Program-made: the position numbers and the translations under genes
Part shown: positions 1-12,514 of the stretch, piece after piece
How the letters are laid out: every line of letters starts with the position of its first letter
Numbering within the stretch: the stretch's first letter is position 1
Notes under the pieces: generated by a model
What the model saw: only the letters and a program-made list of their open reading frames with translations
Database searches by the model: none
What the model was told of the DNA's origin: nothing
Assembly (NCBI RefSeq): GCF_003945595.2
Contig: NW_024104366.1
Location: forward strand, 186,001 to 250,000
Origin: Pipra filicauda
Lineage: Eukaryota; Chordata; Aves; Passeriformes; Pipridae
Length of the DNA: 64,000 nt
Direction: 5' to 3'

Positions 1-589
1 AGTGTCTCCTAAATATTAGATCCTTTTCTCCAACAAAACAACTCTCATAGAGGCCAATATTTATTCTGACTGGCATATATTTCTCATCAGATCAGCCATT
101 TGCTTTTTTTTTTTTCAAATCTGAGTCGATGTACATTGGTCTTACATTTTTCTGATAGTGAAACTACTTCCAAACCCTTCCACTTTCTGCATTATCTTGA
201 TCTGTTCAGCTGCACAATAGATTGGCTAAGATCACTATTAGTGATATGACTAAAGTTATTCTGCCCACCATCATTATTAAAAAGTGCATTCAGAGCACGA
301 GCTAGAAATAGCACGCTTAAAGAGTGGCTAAAATGGAAGAACTGTTTAAAACTAGTATGCAGTTAATGAACAAGTAAATTCATTGAAGTACTTCTCAGTC
401 AGAAATGGAGATAAATCCTTGCTGTTGAGCAACTATCATTTGAAATATTTCAGAAGCCAGTGTAGACTGGTGGTGGCATGAGAGCCATTGTAAGAGTCCC
501 CGGTAGCTGGTGATTTCTGTGGGGTGAATTGACACTAGATGGCACAACCTCATGGGCCTAAATGTCACCTTACTCTTGCTACCATAGAG

Positions 590-750
590 AAGCCCAGAAA
601 GGTTGTGGAGTCTCCCTCACTGGAGATATCAAGAACTATCTGGACACAATCCTGTCTGATGTGTTCTAGGAAGACCCTACTTGAGCAGGAAAATTGGACC
701 AGATGACCCACTGTGGTCCCTTCCAACCTGACCCATTCCGTGATTCTGTG
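590..750 (+). mobile_element. CR1 LINE 3'-end fragment
   Basis: This is a 5'-truncated, non-coding fragment of a CR1 non-LTR retrotransposon. It begins at a GCCCAGAAAGGTTGTGGAG segment, passes through the typical CTTGAGCAGG and GGACCAGATGA segments and the TCCCTTCCAACCT segment, and ends in a degenerate form of the CR1 terminal octamer (ATTCCGTG then ATTCTGTG). That order and ending are diagnostic of the CR1 3' untranslated region in birds and reptiles. The copy is diverged from the consensus I remember, so it is an old insertion. Minus-strand frames that cross it are not genes. The 5' edge is uncertain by about 10 bases. Confidence 0.85.
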
Positions 751-3700
751 AAGTCCATGTACCCCACATTCAGAAGAAATAAGGTTAAAGGAAACGCAGT
801 TATTAAGGCATAGACTGAGTGAATACATCAGTGTTTTGTTAGAGTTGTTTTGGTCTCATTTTAGTATCTAAAAATTTATACACTCTGGTTTGAAACATTT
901 TATTTTCTTTATAACTGTTAGTAATGTTTTTGTGAAAACAGGACCCAAAAAAATATCTTAAACTTGACTGAGAGCACATCACAAGTTTATGCTATCTTAA
1001 TTTTAACTTCAGGGGAACTTTGTATTTGTTTCAATATTAGTAAATAAAAATGTAAAAAAAAAATATATTGATTTAATATATTAAAATGTATTAGCCATGT
1101 TTTTATTCAATACATTTAATGGCTATCCAACATTTAGCAGTCTCAAATGGTTTAAAGTAATTCTAGATACAAGGGGTAAGATTCGGAGAATTCTGAATAT
1201 AGGTTAGCCTATTAGACAAGATTTTGAACAGATTTTAACAAATTACTTCTGGATTAAGAAGATTATGTATTAATTTATTTATGCCTTATGTTTCAGCTTT
1301 GGTCTTAAATCTGTCATAATGCTACAGAGAAGAAAAATATTTTAAGATGGATAGAGATGGGAGAGTAGGAGAGAAAATGAAAAGTTTATGAACTGCTCTC
1401 CTATTCCTTCACTGTAAAAAAAATGCACACTTCCTATTAAATCCCTGTGGCACCTTGATGCGACTATGACTTGAGTAGCATCTGGTGATGTCAGGTAGAG
1501 TTTCTTGAAGACTCATATATTTTTGCTTCTAAAATAGCAACAAATAACCCAAAACAACATTTTTTCTGTATCACCATACCAGGCTTAAACAATCTGTACA
1601 GGGAAGCAGATTTTTCAAGGGATTTTGTATGTATGACACCAGAGAAATGATGTGGCATCTGAATCACTAACATATATCTGATGAAAAGGTTCCTTTATTT
1701 GCTGTGTGCATTGTTTAAAGGTAAACACACAAAGAATTTGACAATTTTAATCTTCTTTTTATCCGAGAAACTGTACACCTATTCCTTATACTTAGAAAGA
1801 GATTTCCTGTCAGCATTCATGAATTTCTCTCTTGACCCTGAGCAGCAAGAGAAGCAGCCTGAGATATATTGCAAAGGCAAATGTTTAAAGTTTGTATCAA
1901 TATACACGTGGGACGAAGGTAATTTACTCAGTGAAGGAAGAACCCCCTGCTACATTTAATCATGCTCAAGTACATGGGAAAGTGCCCTTACAGATGTTGT
2001 TTCTCTCTGCCTTTTTAACCCAACTATTGAGAAGCCCTTTTCTTCTCATGAAACACCTTAAACCCAAAGCCTAATTAAGCTAGTAAAACACCATTAAACC
2101 CGGTGGGCAGACTTATCTCCAGCCACTACAGTTTGCAATCAGTTTTTGGGTGAGGGTAGAGGAAATCAATGTTATGTTGACCCCTTAATGAGAATATAAA
2201 CACTTCAATATTAAAAGATTATTTTCTTTAAATCCCCACAGGTAGGCAAAAGATTCTTTCACCTGTGAAAGAACAAAACATAGGAAAGAAAATAGCAAAA
2301 AGAAAAAAAAATCTCTTTGCCTTATGTGAAAAAGGTTTTTCCTTTATCCCACGATCTCAGAAAAGCCAGATGGGGACAGGACAGAACAAAACAGTATATA
2401 TATGCGATCAAAGCAACATGGTCAGGGCAAAACTCAGAGCCATTTTGCCACCTTTTAGAAACACCAAAACCAGGCTTGTTTCAGTCTATTGATACAATAG
2501 ATAATAAAAACACAAAGACAAAGAACTCAATGTTGGCATCAAACACACCTTCCATCTACTTTTGATCATTAATGGATACAAACAGGAATGTCTTGGTTGA
2601 GCCAGTGGGACTTTATGACCTCTGATCACTGAGAATTTGGTTGATTATATTCTCTACACAGAAAGACCAAGCATATACCTTGGGGTTTTATAGAGGGAAA
2701 AGCAAAAGTGAAGTATCTGTGGGAGACATTTTGCACAGCAATACAGATCATCACTTCTTCAAACTGGAATCTGCATTACAAATGTCAAATGTCCAATATG
2801 TCAGCAAGGAGCTTCATGCTCAGCTGCAGATCTGCTGATACCACTGCCATCACTGAACATCAGTGTAGGTAAGCACTTCATGGAATGATTCTTCTCTTCC
2901 TCACAAAACTTAACAATTGTGCAAAGAAAGAAAAAGGCTTCTCCTTAAAGGTATGTAATTTTCATAGGATGACTCTCAACTTTCTGCTCCAGTTCTCTGT
3001 TTGAGCCAGCAACTCATCCCTTTGTGATCATTAGCCTTATTTACATCTGCTTTTCAATTGCATTTTATTCATTGTAGTTTAAAACAGAATGAAGTGTTTT
3101 CATTTTGGATGTAGAAAGGTTAGATGTTCTTATTCCTCTAGACATAGGACTTCTAAAACTGTATGGGGTCAGTTTAAAAAGCCTTCCTTGAGTGGGAGTG
3201 ACATCTCTATTGGGTCTTGGGTTTACTTGAGGTTTTTTGGCAGGTAAGGGGCAGAGTATTGGGTTTTTCAAGACAAACTTTAATATGGTGAAAAAAAATT
3301 CCTTAAGAATTTTATAGACAACAATCTCAGTTCACTTTTGCTGAAAGAGATTATATTTAGGTATTTTCCCCTCTTTCTTTATATTTGACATCTTGTTTAT
3401 AAACAGTTTAGCTGTTTCCCCCAAAACATAATTTGATTGGCACTTTTCTTTCTGTGTGGGTTTATCCTTCCTTTTTCAGAGGAAAAAGTCTTCTCTTCCC
3501 TTTTTTGGCCTAAAAGAATGAAAAATATTTTCAATCATGCCAGTTACTCTACCCACGGAGACCCCCATCAACACGAAGATTCCTAATGATGTTAATAAGA
3601 CTAGAAAAAGGTGTTTGTTCACATAGAACATCTTAGAATAAAATATCTAAAGTAGATGTAGACATTCAAATAATTTATTTTTAGTCAGTTAACAAGATTT

Positions 3701-3980
3701 CAATGCTGGCTGCCCTTTAAAAAGCAGTTATTCATGAAACCAGGCAACTTAGCCATCACAAAAGTGCTAACATGCTTGGCTTTCTTTTATTAATGTTATG
3801 TGAATTTTTTTTCTGCTTCACTAACATTTCAAGAGAAACAAAATGATTGTCATGTGGTACACTCAGTCCTGGAACAGCAGCACAGCTGTTTATTCCCAGA
3901 TTCTGAGCATTTTTTTAGATCTGCATTTACTCTGAAGGGACTTATACATCTTACCATAAGCAGATATAATTTCCATAGTC
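751..3980. other. Gene-free unique sequence
   Basis: AT-rich sequence with no supported gene. It holds short A or T runs, for example near 100 and near 1055, and several open frames of 60-92 codons on both strands (such as 1681-1959 and 2641-2838) that have no recognisable domain and no splice context. A GT donor-like string (TGTAGGTAAGC) occurs near 2864-2874, but nothing else supports an exon there. Confidence 0.6.
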
Positions 3981-4020
3981 ACTTTGCCTATTGTACGATA
4001 CTTTTGCCTATTGTACGATA
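3981..4020. repeat. 20-bp tandem duplication
   Basis: Two adjacent copies of a 20-base unit occur, 3981-4000 and 4001-4020. Each ends in TTTGCCTATTGTACGATA, and the copies differ only in the first two bases. The near identity suggests a recent local duplication, for instance by replication slippage. It lies 80 bases upstream of the AAAAG array. Confidence 0.9.
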
Positions 4021-4100
4021 CTTGGCTGTAAGAACAACAATTTGAATATTTTGTCCTCTTCATATTGCCCCTTTTAGCCCGAATTAACTCCTCTGGTAAC

Positions 4101-4428
4101 AAAGAAAAGAAAAAGAAAAAAGAAAAAAGAAAAAAGAAAAAAAAGAAAAAAGAAAAAAAAAGAAAAAAAAAAAAAAAAAGAAAAAAGAAAAAGAAAAAAG
4201 AAAAAAGAAAAAGAAAAGAAAAAGAAAAGGAAAGAAAAAAAAAAGGAAAAAGGAAAAGAAAAGAAAAGAAAAGAAAAGAAAAGAAAAGAAAAGAAAAGAA
4301 AAGAAAAGAAAAGAAAAGAAAAGAAAAGAAAAGAAAAGAAAAGAAAAGAAAAGAAAAGAAAAGAAAAGAAAAGAAAAGAAAAGAAAAGAAAAGAAAAGAA
4401 AAGAAAAGAAAAGAAAAGAAAAGAAAAG
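4101..4428 (+). repeat. AAAAG pentanucleotide array in a polypurine tract
   Basis: A run of about 328 bases contains only A and G on the plus strand. The first part (4101 to about 4252) is an irregular mixture of A4-A18 runs interrupted by G. From about 4253 to 4428 it becomes an essentially perfect AAAAG repeat of about 35 copies. Because the unit is five bases long and contains no stop codon, it leaves open frames of 132 codons (plus strand, Lys/Arg/Glu-rich) and 180 codons (minus strand, Phe/Ser/Leu-rich). These are artefacts of the repeat. Such pure polypurine mirror sequence can adopt triplex (H-DNA) structure and is usually highly length-variable. Confidence 0.97.
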
Positions 4429-6138
4429 CCATGTCAGATAATCACAAAATTACTCCATTCTGAGTTTCAGAAAAGTCAAAATGACCAAGCCGCTGCTTCA
4501 GACACCAGATGCTTTCTACTGGAAAGCATCAAGTTTATCTCTCTGCTCCTGAAATAACTGATCATGTGGGTGGGAGTGGGGAAGCATGAATGTTTAACTG
4601 CCTGAAAAGAACAGTATCTATTCTATAAGTCATTGCACTTAGTGGGAGGAAAAGATTTGATAATTAAATTATTTATTTCAACAAAGGTGAGAAATGTGCA
4701 TCTGACTTCTTTGATTATGAAACAGCAAAAGGGACTCTATTCAAAATTCTGTGACAATATCCCTTTAGCATCAGACCAGGCCTCATAGTTTTCCCTGGAA
4801 AGATGCAAGTGTCATAAACTTAGCAGCAAGTAAAAATAGGGACTGAAATGAAAAGACTTAACCATGATACACACAAGCAGTAACGTGACATTTTCAGGTG
4901 AGAAAAAAGGTCTTGAAACTTGAAACAAATATCTTTAAATTAAATCTCTTCATTTTGTGTAATTTTCAAGCAACAAGTATGATGGGACAAAGCTGCTCTG
5001 CAGTTCTAAGTGACCACAGCTAGAAACTCTGTTTCTTTACCCATTGCAGAATTTTGTTCTGTAAGCAGATCTCTTCCATCATTAACTTATTAAATATCTA
5101 TTGAATATACTCACTCTGGGCTGAAACCTCTAAGTAGCCTTAGTATCTTAACTCAGTGGTGAGCAGGGTTGCACTTTAAGAACAGGGTGAGAATTTTCAC
5201 TCTTCAGAAACCCGTTCTGAGCTACACTTTTGGAATCTTGGTTCCTATTTTCATCATGATAAAAGAAAAAAAATATTAAATTATCTAAGTAATGATGGAT
5301 TTACTATCACTGCTTTAAAATCTACATCACAAGGAACTAGTTGAAGAAGGTTCACACATCCTTTTTCTCACATAGCAGTGCCAAGGGGTTTTGTCCTTAA
5401 AAGACTAAAAATACAATTCTATCAAGCTTCAATCTATAATTAATTCTTTTACTTTTCTTCTCCCAAACAAAATATTAAGACAAACAGCCTGACTTGGTAT
5501 CAAGCGTTGTTCATTGTATGCTATCCTTGACGATGCTACAGCTTTCACAGTTCTGTTTGACTTGCATGAAGTACTGTATGTGGAGCAGTGAATTACATTC
5601 CTTTCTAAGAGACCATGCTGAATTACTATATCTTTCCCGGGACTCAGAGGTGAATAATTGCACCTGTCCTCCTTAAGCTGACAAAAGACATTAAGTAGCA
5701 GCCAAATGGAAAGAAAGATTTAAAAAGAAAATCACTTTATAATTTGGCAGGAAAACAACTCAATCCAACTTTTCACCCAGCTGTATACAATATAAGGATT
5801 TCTACTAGTGCAGCTTCTGAAGATAGGGAAGTCTTCAAAGAGGTACCAGCCTGATAACAAAGCAAAAACTGAGGTGCTTTCTAGAAGTTTAAAAGTTCCT
5901 ACTCTTCAAATAAATCACTGACAGCACAAAAAAAAATTCAGCTACACATCTAAGTGTTTGTGGGAAAATGTTCTCACATGATACAAACAAAGAAATAAAG
6001 TAAGATGGGGGAACAGATAAAACTGCATGGCTTTTCCAAGACAACACAGAGATGCAGTAGTAAAACCTAGAATAGAGAAAAAATGAATATGCTGGAATAG
6101 ACCGCAGCCGAGAACTTTCTGGCAACCTTCACACTGTG
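4429..6138. other. Gene-free unique sequence
   Basis: AT-rich sequence with scattered short homopolymers and no recognised repeat family or gene. The open frames present (for example 5494-5676 and 5889-6125) are short, low in information and on opposing strands. Confidence 0.6.
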
Positions 6139-6200
6139 TCACAGACTCATACTGTCATTTAGATTGGGAAAGACCTTTAAGACTGAGTCCAGCCGTAGAG
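6139..6200 (-). mobile_element. CR1 LINE 3'-terminal fragment, antisense
   Basis: Read on the plus strand, this begins TCACAGACTCAT, then TTAGATTGGGAAAGACCTTTAAGA, then GAGTCCAGCC. It is a diverged form of the reverse-complement CR1 end, which normally runs from the terminal octamers into a GGTTGGAAAAGACCT-like segment and a GTCCAACC-like segment. Only about 60 bases are recognisable. The GC-richer sequence after it (6200-6420) does not match the continuation I expect, so the fragment ends there or has been interrupted. The call is inferred from motif order. Confidence 0.65.
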
Positions 6201-6245
6201 CGTTTGTGACCATGCTGAACTTAAAGGCTGAGTTTTGCTCTCACT

Positions 6246-6445
6246 GACTGCAAGCACTTGGCAGAGAGATCAGCAGCGGCTCTGGTTTCAGCAGAGCAAG
6301 CTGTGCTGGCGCACATCCAAGGACAGGTCACCGGGGCAGAAGGACAGAGCCTCAACACAGCATTTGCCTTTGGTGCCAGGAAATTCCTAGCACCTGACCA
6401 TGCCAGAGGGCTAATGCTTAAAAATATGAAAAAAAAAAAAAAAAA
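6246..6445 (+). other. GC-richer block ending in an A17 tract
   Basis: A block that is visibly richer in G and C than its surroundings, closed by a run of 17 adenines at 6429-6445. An open frame from 6258 ends in lysines encoded by the A tract. The layout resembles a retroposed transcript end, but no AATAAA signal is seen shortly before the A run and the block was not recognised. It may equally be chance or an unrecognised repeat. Confidence 0.3.
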
Positions 6446-6719
6446 GCGTGAAAGGTGAAAATACTGTAGAGAATCTCTGTAAAGACCAGGTCCTTTCAAT
6501 CCTTTCAATTTTTTTCCTCTTGCATGGAAATTGACTGTATATCCAAGGGAGATAGGTATTTGTACATGAATGGATCAAATGGAAAAATATTCTGCTCCTT
6601 GTGAAACCCAAACTCAGTCTATTTGGCAAAATTCAGGCAGTCCATCTTACACTTAAAAAGGGGAATGCCATGAAAAACTATATTAAAATATTGAGAGCCC
6701 CTAAATAAAATAAAAACAG

Positions 6720-6746
6720 AAACAAAGGAAACAAAGGAAACAAAGG
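6720..6746 (+). repeat. Three copies of a 9-bp unit (AAACAAAGG)
   Basis: Three exact tandem copies of AAACAAAGG lie in an A-rich context. The core ACAAAG resembles an SOX/TCF-type binding site, but simple-repeat expansion is the more economical explanation. Confidence 0.9.
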
Positions 6747-8414
6747 AGTGATGCCTTGGGGGGAGATGCCCTTGCAGGAAGCAAGTGCCTTTTCCCAAAA
6801 GCACCAATATCTGTATTTAACATCCTTAATGAGAACCTGATACAGCTTAAAAGAGAGACACTGACTGAAAACAAAGAAAATAACTAACCATACCTGCTTT
6901 CAGCTACACATTTTGGTCTGCAGTAAAACCCCTCCAACACCTTATAGTTACAGGTTTTAGAACAACAGTAAACACTGCTTAGTTATACACTTGGAAAAAA
7001 TACAGAAAACCTGCCTGGTTTGACAGATAAGGCACCAACTTGAAATTAATGAAAACCAAAGCTTACTGCCACACATTTCCTCCAACAGCTGCATGACCTT
7101 CGGTAGGATCCCTTCTTTTAGTGCCTTTGCTTCCCTTCTTACTTTCTGTCCCATCTAGCTACATGCTTTAGGATATGGACCTCCTTTTACAGTATTTTGG
7201 TACAAATATGAGGTCAACAGAGTCTTTATCAAGGAAAAACTCAACACTGTGGTGAGTTGTTCCCTGATTATCAGAAATAAACGAAGTCTGTTATTTTGAG
7301 GATCTCTGTTTTCCCTCTCAAAAACTCCAGCTTCCTCCTTCATGTGTCATGTAGAAACATCTTTCACACAGTGTTTTCAATGTCCTTAACATAAAGTTCT
7401 AACACAGTAACCTTCATCTTGAAACTGTCCAAAAGTAGAGGACTTAATGAACAATTTGCCCAACATAGACACACAGATCATACTGTCTCTCAAGGTGTTT
7501 CTTTCAAAGGAAACCCAGTTATTAAAAGCAACAGAAACATTTCAACAAAGGTGACAAAGATCAAAATTTAGATTACTTGGGAAATTAAGCATGGTCATGC
7601 AAATGAACTCTAGGATTTTGATCTTTTTTAGATCATGTGCTCTCAACAAAGTGCTTAAATCACTGGTGGAACATATGCCAGAAATCAGCAAGGGACAAGT
7701 GATCTTTGGTCAGCATTTGGGTTTACAGTAAAGCAACATTTGAAATTTGTCAAGGGTAAAAAAACCTGAAATGTCATCAAAAGAAATTTCAATTTTGACA
7801 AATCAGTATTTCCCACAGATATGTGTTTCTTCCACCTCTCTTTGTAAACAGAAGTTGCTGTTGACAGTGCTGTTGAATAGCATCCCTGGTGTAAATAAAA
7901 CCTTGAGGCAAGGAGGTAGGTCTAAGTGCAGAAGGAAAATTTCATGCCCTATGCCTTCACTGAATTGGGTGGGTTTATATTATAAAAGTAACACCAATTA
8001 AAATTAAGAGAGAAGGGAAAGAGTCCATCAGCAAAATTATTTGAAGCAGTATTTGTTCAGTCTAGTCTAAAACTCTTCACTCTGGGAGGCTGCAATACAA
8101 CAAGGAAGTTGCCAGAGAGTGTTAATTATTTAAAATGAAAGCAACACAGTTGCTGGCCTTCTGAAATAATCAATCTTTCAGAAAGTGTCATGTGTCTCCA
8201 AAACATGTGACAGGTTGGCAGTTTGTAGCATCTACTGTCAAGCCCTAAGACCAGGATTTTCTCTGGAGCCTGGAGGAATTCATCACCTTTACTAACAAAT
8301 CCTAAAGACAACCTGTCTGGCTTACTGAAAATGAGATGGAGAAGTTAAATTAGAACCATAGACCTATTTGCTAAATTAAGGCAGAAAACCAAAACAAAAA
8401 TAAACAGTGGAAGC

Positions 8415-8417
<3 letters not shown>
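6747..8417. other. Gene-free unique sequence
   Basis: AT-rich sequence without a recognised gene or repeat family. Short opposing open frames (for example 6957-7154, 7155-7343, 7747-8001) have no identifiable domain. Confidence 0.6.

Positions 8418-8445
<28 letters not shown>
8418..8445. repeat. (TA)14 dinucleotide microsatellite
   Basis: An uninterrupted run of 28 bases alternates T and A, preceded by GCATG and followed by GACATACAC. It creates the Ile/Tyr repeat seen in the minus-strand frame across it. Runs of this kind can extrude as cruciforms and are often polymorphic. Confidence 0.97.
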
Positions 8446-8449
<4 letters not shown>

Positions 8450-9720
8450 TACACTTTTCTGAATACAGACATAAATACCTATAGAGATATGTGTAGGTAG
8501 ATATGTGTAGCTGTAAATTATAGACATTTACTAGAATCTGTATTTACTGCCTCCTACAAGCCTATTTTACAGCCTAAATTTAGGGAATTTTCTTCTTTTC
8601 TTTAAAATAAAAAGAAGAAGAAAAAAAGGCAGCATCTGGTTTGTCTTTTTAAAGCATATTAAAAAATACCTTCTTTCTGTGTATCTTCCACTTCATTATG
8701 CAAGAACAAAAATGTAGAATCAGCAAGAAATATCTTATGAAATCTGTTTATAAACGAAAAATTCCCATCTCCAAAATGGTTGATCTTGTTAGCACTTGGA
8801 GGTGGTGAGTACTTATTTTACCAATGCTGTGGATATATATGCAGAAGTATTTTTTGTCATTTCAAAGATTTCAATTATATTTTCCACAAAGAAATCTTTC
8901 TTCTTGAAAATAAGGACATAAGTTATATATAGAAATTTTTTTCCAATCTTGCTAATATTAATCGTTCAGAAAACGTCTCGAGATTTTTATAGAAAAATTG
9001 ATTTTTTTCTGTTAAATTACATAGTAGAAACAAATCTATAAAAGACATCAACAAATATCATTCCACAGAATTCTTAATCTGTTGATAAACTATAAGAACA
9101 CATAATATGTGTGGTGTGTAAATGAGTAGTGGATACAGAAAAAAAAATAAAAAACAACATTCACACATAAAAATCAGAATTCTGAAACCAAAGATCTCCA
9201 GACTCAAATTTAGGTGGAACTTTCCATTTCCCCAGACTTTTTCAAAAATATTTGTTGCAAGTCAGTTGAAGCATTTTGTGTTATCAGTGCTCTTCCCTCT
9301 GAGGGGCACTGCCCTTTCAGAGCAGAGCATTCAACTTCAAACTGCAATTGCCATCCACCAAAAGTCCTGAAGAAAGGAAAAGCTCACTTGGTCTACCTGA
9401 ACCACCCACAGGCAGCAGCCTTTCACACACTCCACATTAGCCCTCTCTGATCTGCCATGCAGCATTCTCAGCACTGTACCTTTGCAGAAGCCAAGCAGAG
9501 CCATAGACAGCATTTAACACAATTATTACAGCATCATGTGTATATTTTTGAATAAAACTACTCTTCAAGATAAAACATGATAAACTACTTTGGCTAGAGT
9601 CCTATATTACTGGTGACTTTTCCCTACAATCCTTTACAAAAGTTCAATTTCAAAGCTTAATACACAAAACAAATATGCTGAATACCTCAAAGGCTGAATG
9701 TAAAACACATTGGTGGATTT
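8446..9720. other. Gene-free AT-rich sequence
   Basis: Contains A/T runs (8591-8630, 9140-9160) and no supported gene. The overlapping plus-strand frames at 9122-9370 and 9214-9450 are in different phases and neither is recognisable. Confidence 0.6.
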
Positions 9721-9734
9721 TGTGACTTTTTTTT

Positions 9735-9960
9735 TTTAAAGACCTGGCCAAGTTTTAATGGGCTGTCACACACGAATGATTATGAAAGTGCTACAATGAA
9801 CTGAGCTGATAAGCTGATCTGATCGGAATTAACTGCATGTGATTGCTGCTTTGAAAAGCTGGCCTAAAGAGGCAGCATTGAAAGCAATCTCACAAGTCAC
9901 TGGTACCGCTTGCCTCAGCTATAAGTAAGCACAGATGGTGAGAAAAGTTAATTAAGAGAC
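9735..9960. promoter_or_regulatory. Candidate conserved non-coding element
   Basis: This block is free of simple repeats and mixes several short motifs typical of vertebrate enhancers: GATAAGCTGATC, GGAATTAA, a TTAATTAA palindrome near the 3' end and E-box-like strings. It was picked by texture only (moderate AT, high word complexity, no transposon signature). No alignment was available, so this is inference. Confidence 0.2.
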
Positions 9961-12257
9961 ATATTTGTTTGAGGGTTTGAAATTTCCACCCTCTCTTCTC
10001 AAAGAAGCCAAGCCACAGTGAAAATGTGTTTTACGTTTGTGGCCTAATAAGTTCATGTTTTTGAGGCTCTGTTCCTGTAGATGGAGGTAATAGATAAACA
10101 GAATAATTTATGTCAGCAGTTAGCATATGGATTTGCAGTTGATCACTAAGTTCCCCATTTCACCTGATAGCTACAACATCTTGTCAATTAAAACTATTCC
10201 TTTCTCCACAATCCTTCATTTACTTTCCTCCTAACTGGCACAGCTTTTCTCTTATACCACAACTGATACCCAGCAATGGAGATGTCATACTTTTCATTCT
10301 CACTTTAATGACTGCCTCTTCATTTGCTCTCTCACTTCTTGCAGTATTTCATAAGGAACATATCAGCAACTACAAAAAACAGCTTCTTGTGATAAATCTC
10401 TCTTTTACTTCTGATTGGGAACTTTCTTTCCCACTTCTTTCCAGCTCACACTTGAGCTTTCCCCAGATTACTAATGGGCTGCTGAAACTGGGGCTATCAA
10501 CATCTTTAGAAGATCAAAATACATCCCTTACACTTTATATACTGTGACATAAAAGATGACATAAAAGGCCCTTGAAGGTAAGAAAGGGTTAACACTAGGG
10601 ACAGAGAAAACCAAGATTTCAGAACTTCAAGTGAAATTGAGAGGTTCTTAGAGAGACACTTTCAATTTATGCCTACTGTACTATTTATTTCCTTTCCCAT
10701 CATTGCTGATTATGAGGATGTGCATGTGTAAAAGGAAGTTTCTTCATCTTTAATCAGACCAGCTCTTCTCCATGAATCCACAATCCACTGTTCGTGACAT
10801 TACAAAATGAATCAGGCAGGAGGCTCAAGCCAGATCAGAAAGTGACAGCTTCTGTTTAAACAGATATCTTGGAAATTAGTGATGACAGTATTATACTGCA
10901 TAAGCGATTCACTCGTAGCACTGTCTCTTTCTCTAAGGAGAGATGCAAAAGAAATACTCACTGAAAAGATCTTAGTATTAAAAAAATGATAAATTGGAGT
11001 GCTGATCTGTTCTACTTATATTTCTAGAGAAATAAAGGCATGTTTTGAATAGGACATCCATGCTATATGTATTGAACACTGCCTGGATTTAAGGGAAGAT
11101 GCTTCTTAAAACGTTATCTTTGCATTATAGCGTATGATCACATCATTTATGGCCTATCTTATGAATTTAGCATGTATCAGTATATTGCTTCTGTCAGTCT
11201 TATTTTGGTGTATAGAACTGACTTTGAATAGGATATTACACTTATGAGAATGTGGGTGTTTTACATTTCAGAAACAGGATCACATTAGAAGACTTGAGAT
11301 TGACACCCAACACCAGCCGTGCATTGAGAACCTTCCTACATCATTCTGCAAAGATTTTAGCCAAAAGCTTGACCTGTTATATATATAAATATATATACAC
11401 TATAGACTAATAACTTAGCCATTAGATATGTACATATGTGTACATACAAATTCATAATTGTATCTCACATCTCCAGGTGGTCCCTAAACATTGTATCATC
11501 TAATCACATAAAAATGGCAGGTTTTCTAATTTTATAAATTTATACAAAATAAGTTGTTAAAAGAGTACAGATGTTAATCCAATCTGTGTGGCAATAACGA
11601 GAACAGTCAGTTTACATAAGGCATTACAGCTGTGCAATACTGCAGTCCAGCAGTTCTGTCATCAGCAATGAGGCTTACCTACCTGCCACTGGAAATTTTT
11701 CCGATGGACTCTGCATAGTCATGCTGACAGTGAGTAAGACCTTCCATTAGTGTTGTCCACAGTAACAGCCTTGCTCCCTTTCTGCTTTTCTGTCCAAGGA
11801 TAGTCAGTGGAAACGTGTAAAAGGAGCTATAGCTCCTTCTACTGGGTCTTAAGATTCCTAAGATTAAAGATCTGAAATCCCACTAGGGCTCAGAGAAGTG
11901 AGTGGAAGGATGCCAGTTACATCTTATAGAGCTCTCCATCACTTTTTTTTTTTTAATTCTGCTTTGCACATTCCAACTAACAGCATAATTTCAGAAGCAA
12001 TCACATATTTAAGGAAGTTAGTAGAAAGAAGTCTGGGGACAGACTGTAGGAATGGGGACTGCTAAGGAAACTGATTTTCTGATCCATATATGACACCTCA
12101 GTCATGTAACAGCTTGTAAACATTATGTGTAGAGCTCCAAATAATAACTTTACAGACTTAACCAATCACGCTTTGAAGGCTGTCACTGATCTACTAGAGC
12201 ATGACTGAATCCTGTTAGAGTGCAGAACGGATTCTAGCTGGAAGTCTTACATATGCT
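9961..12257. other. Gene-free unique sequence
   Basis: AT-rich, with a T12-type run near 11943-11954 and an AT-rich patch near 11377-11400. No gene or recognisable transposon is seen. The plus-strand frame at 10308-10547 begins inside ordinary sequence and carries no recognised domain. Confidence 0.6.
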
Positions 12258-12264
12258 GAGTTGC
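12258..12264 (+). repeat. Left target-site duplication of the solo LTR
   Basis: The heptamer GAGTTGC lies immediately before the LTR and is repeated exactly at 12836-12842 immediately after the terminal CA. This marks the integration site. The family's duplication may be six bases, with one base shared by chance. Confidence 0.7.
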
Positions 12265-12506
12265 CGTACTGGGTCTGGCTGAGCTGGAGTTCATTTCCCC
12301 ACAGTAGCCCTCACAGTGCTGTGCTTTGCATTGGCAGCCAGAAGGGTGTTGATAATACATCGGTGTTTTGGCTACTGCTGAGCACAGCATCAGCACTGTA
12401 ACATTCCTTCCTCAGTCGAGGGCAAGATCCTGGGAGGGGACACAAGTAGGCCAGCTGACCCAAACTGACCAAAGGGATATTCCGTACTATGTGACATCAG
12501 CTCAGA

Positions 12507-12514
12507 TATAAAAG
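12507..12514 (+). promoter_or_regulatory. LTR TATA box
   Basis: TATAAAAG lies in the middle of the solo LTR, in the expected place upstream of the R region and of the AATAAA hexamers. It could still drive transcription into the downstream flank. Activity is inferred only from the intact motif. Confidence 0.65.

Noticed and set aside
3890..4463. 180-codon minus-strand and 132-codon plus-strand open frames
   Set aside because: Both are created by the AAAAG microsatellite, whose pentamer contains no stop codon in any phase used. The proteins are pure low-complexity repeats.
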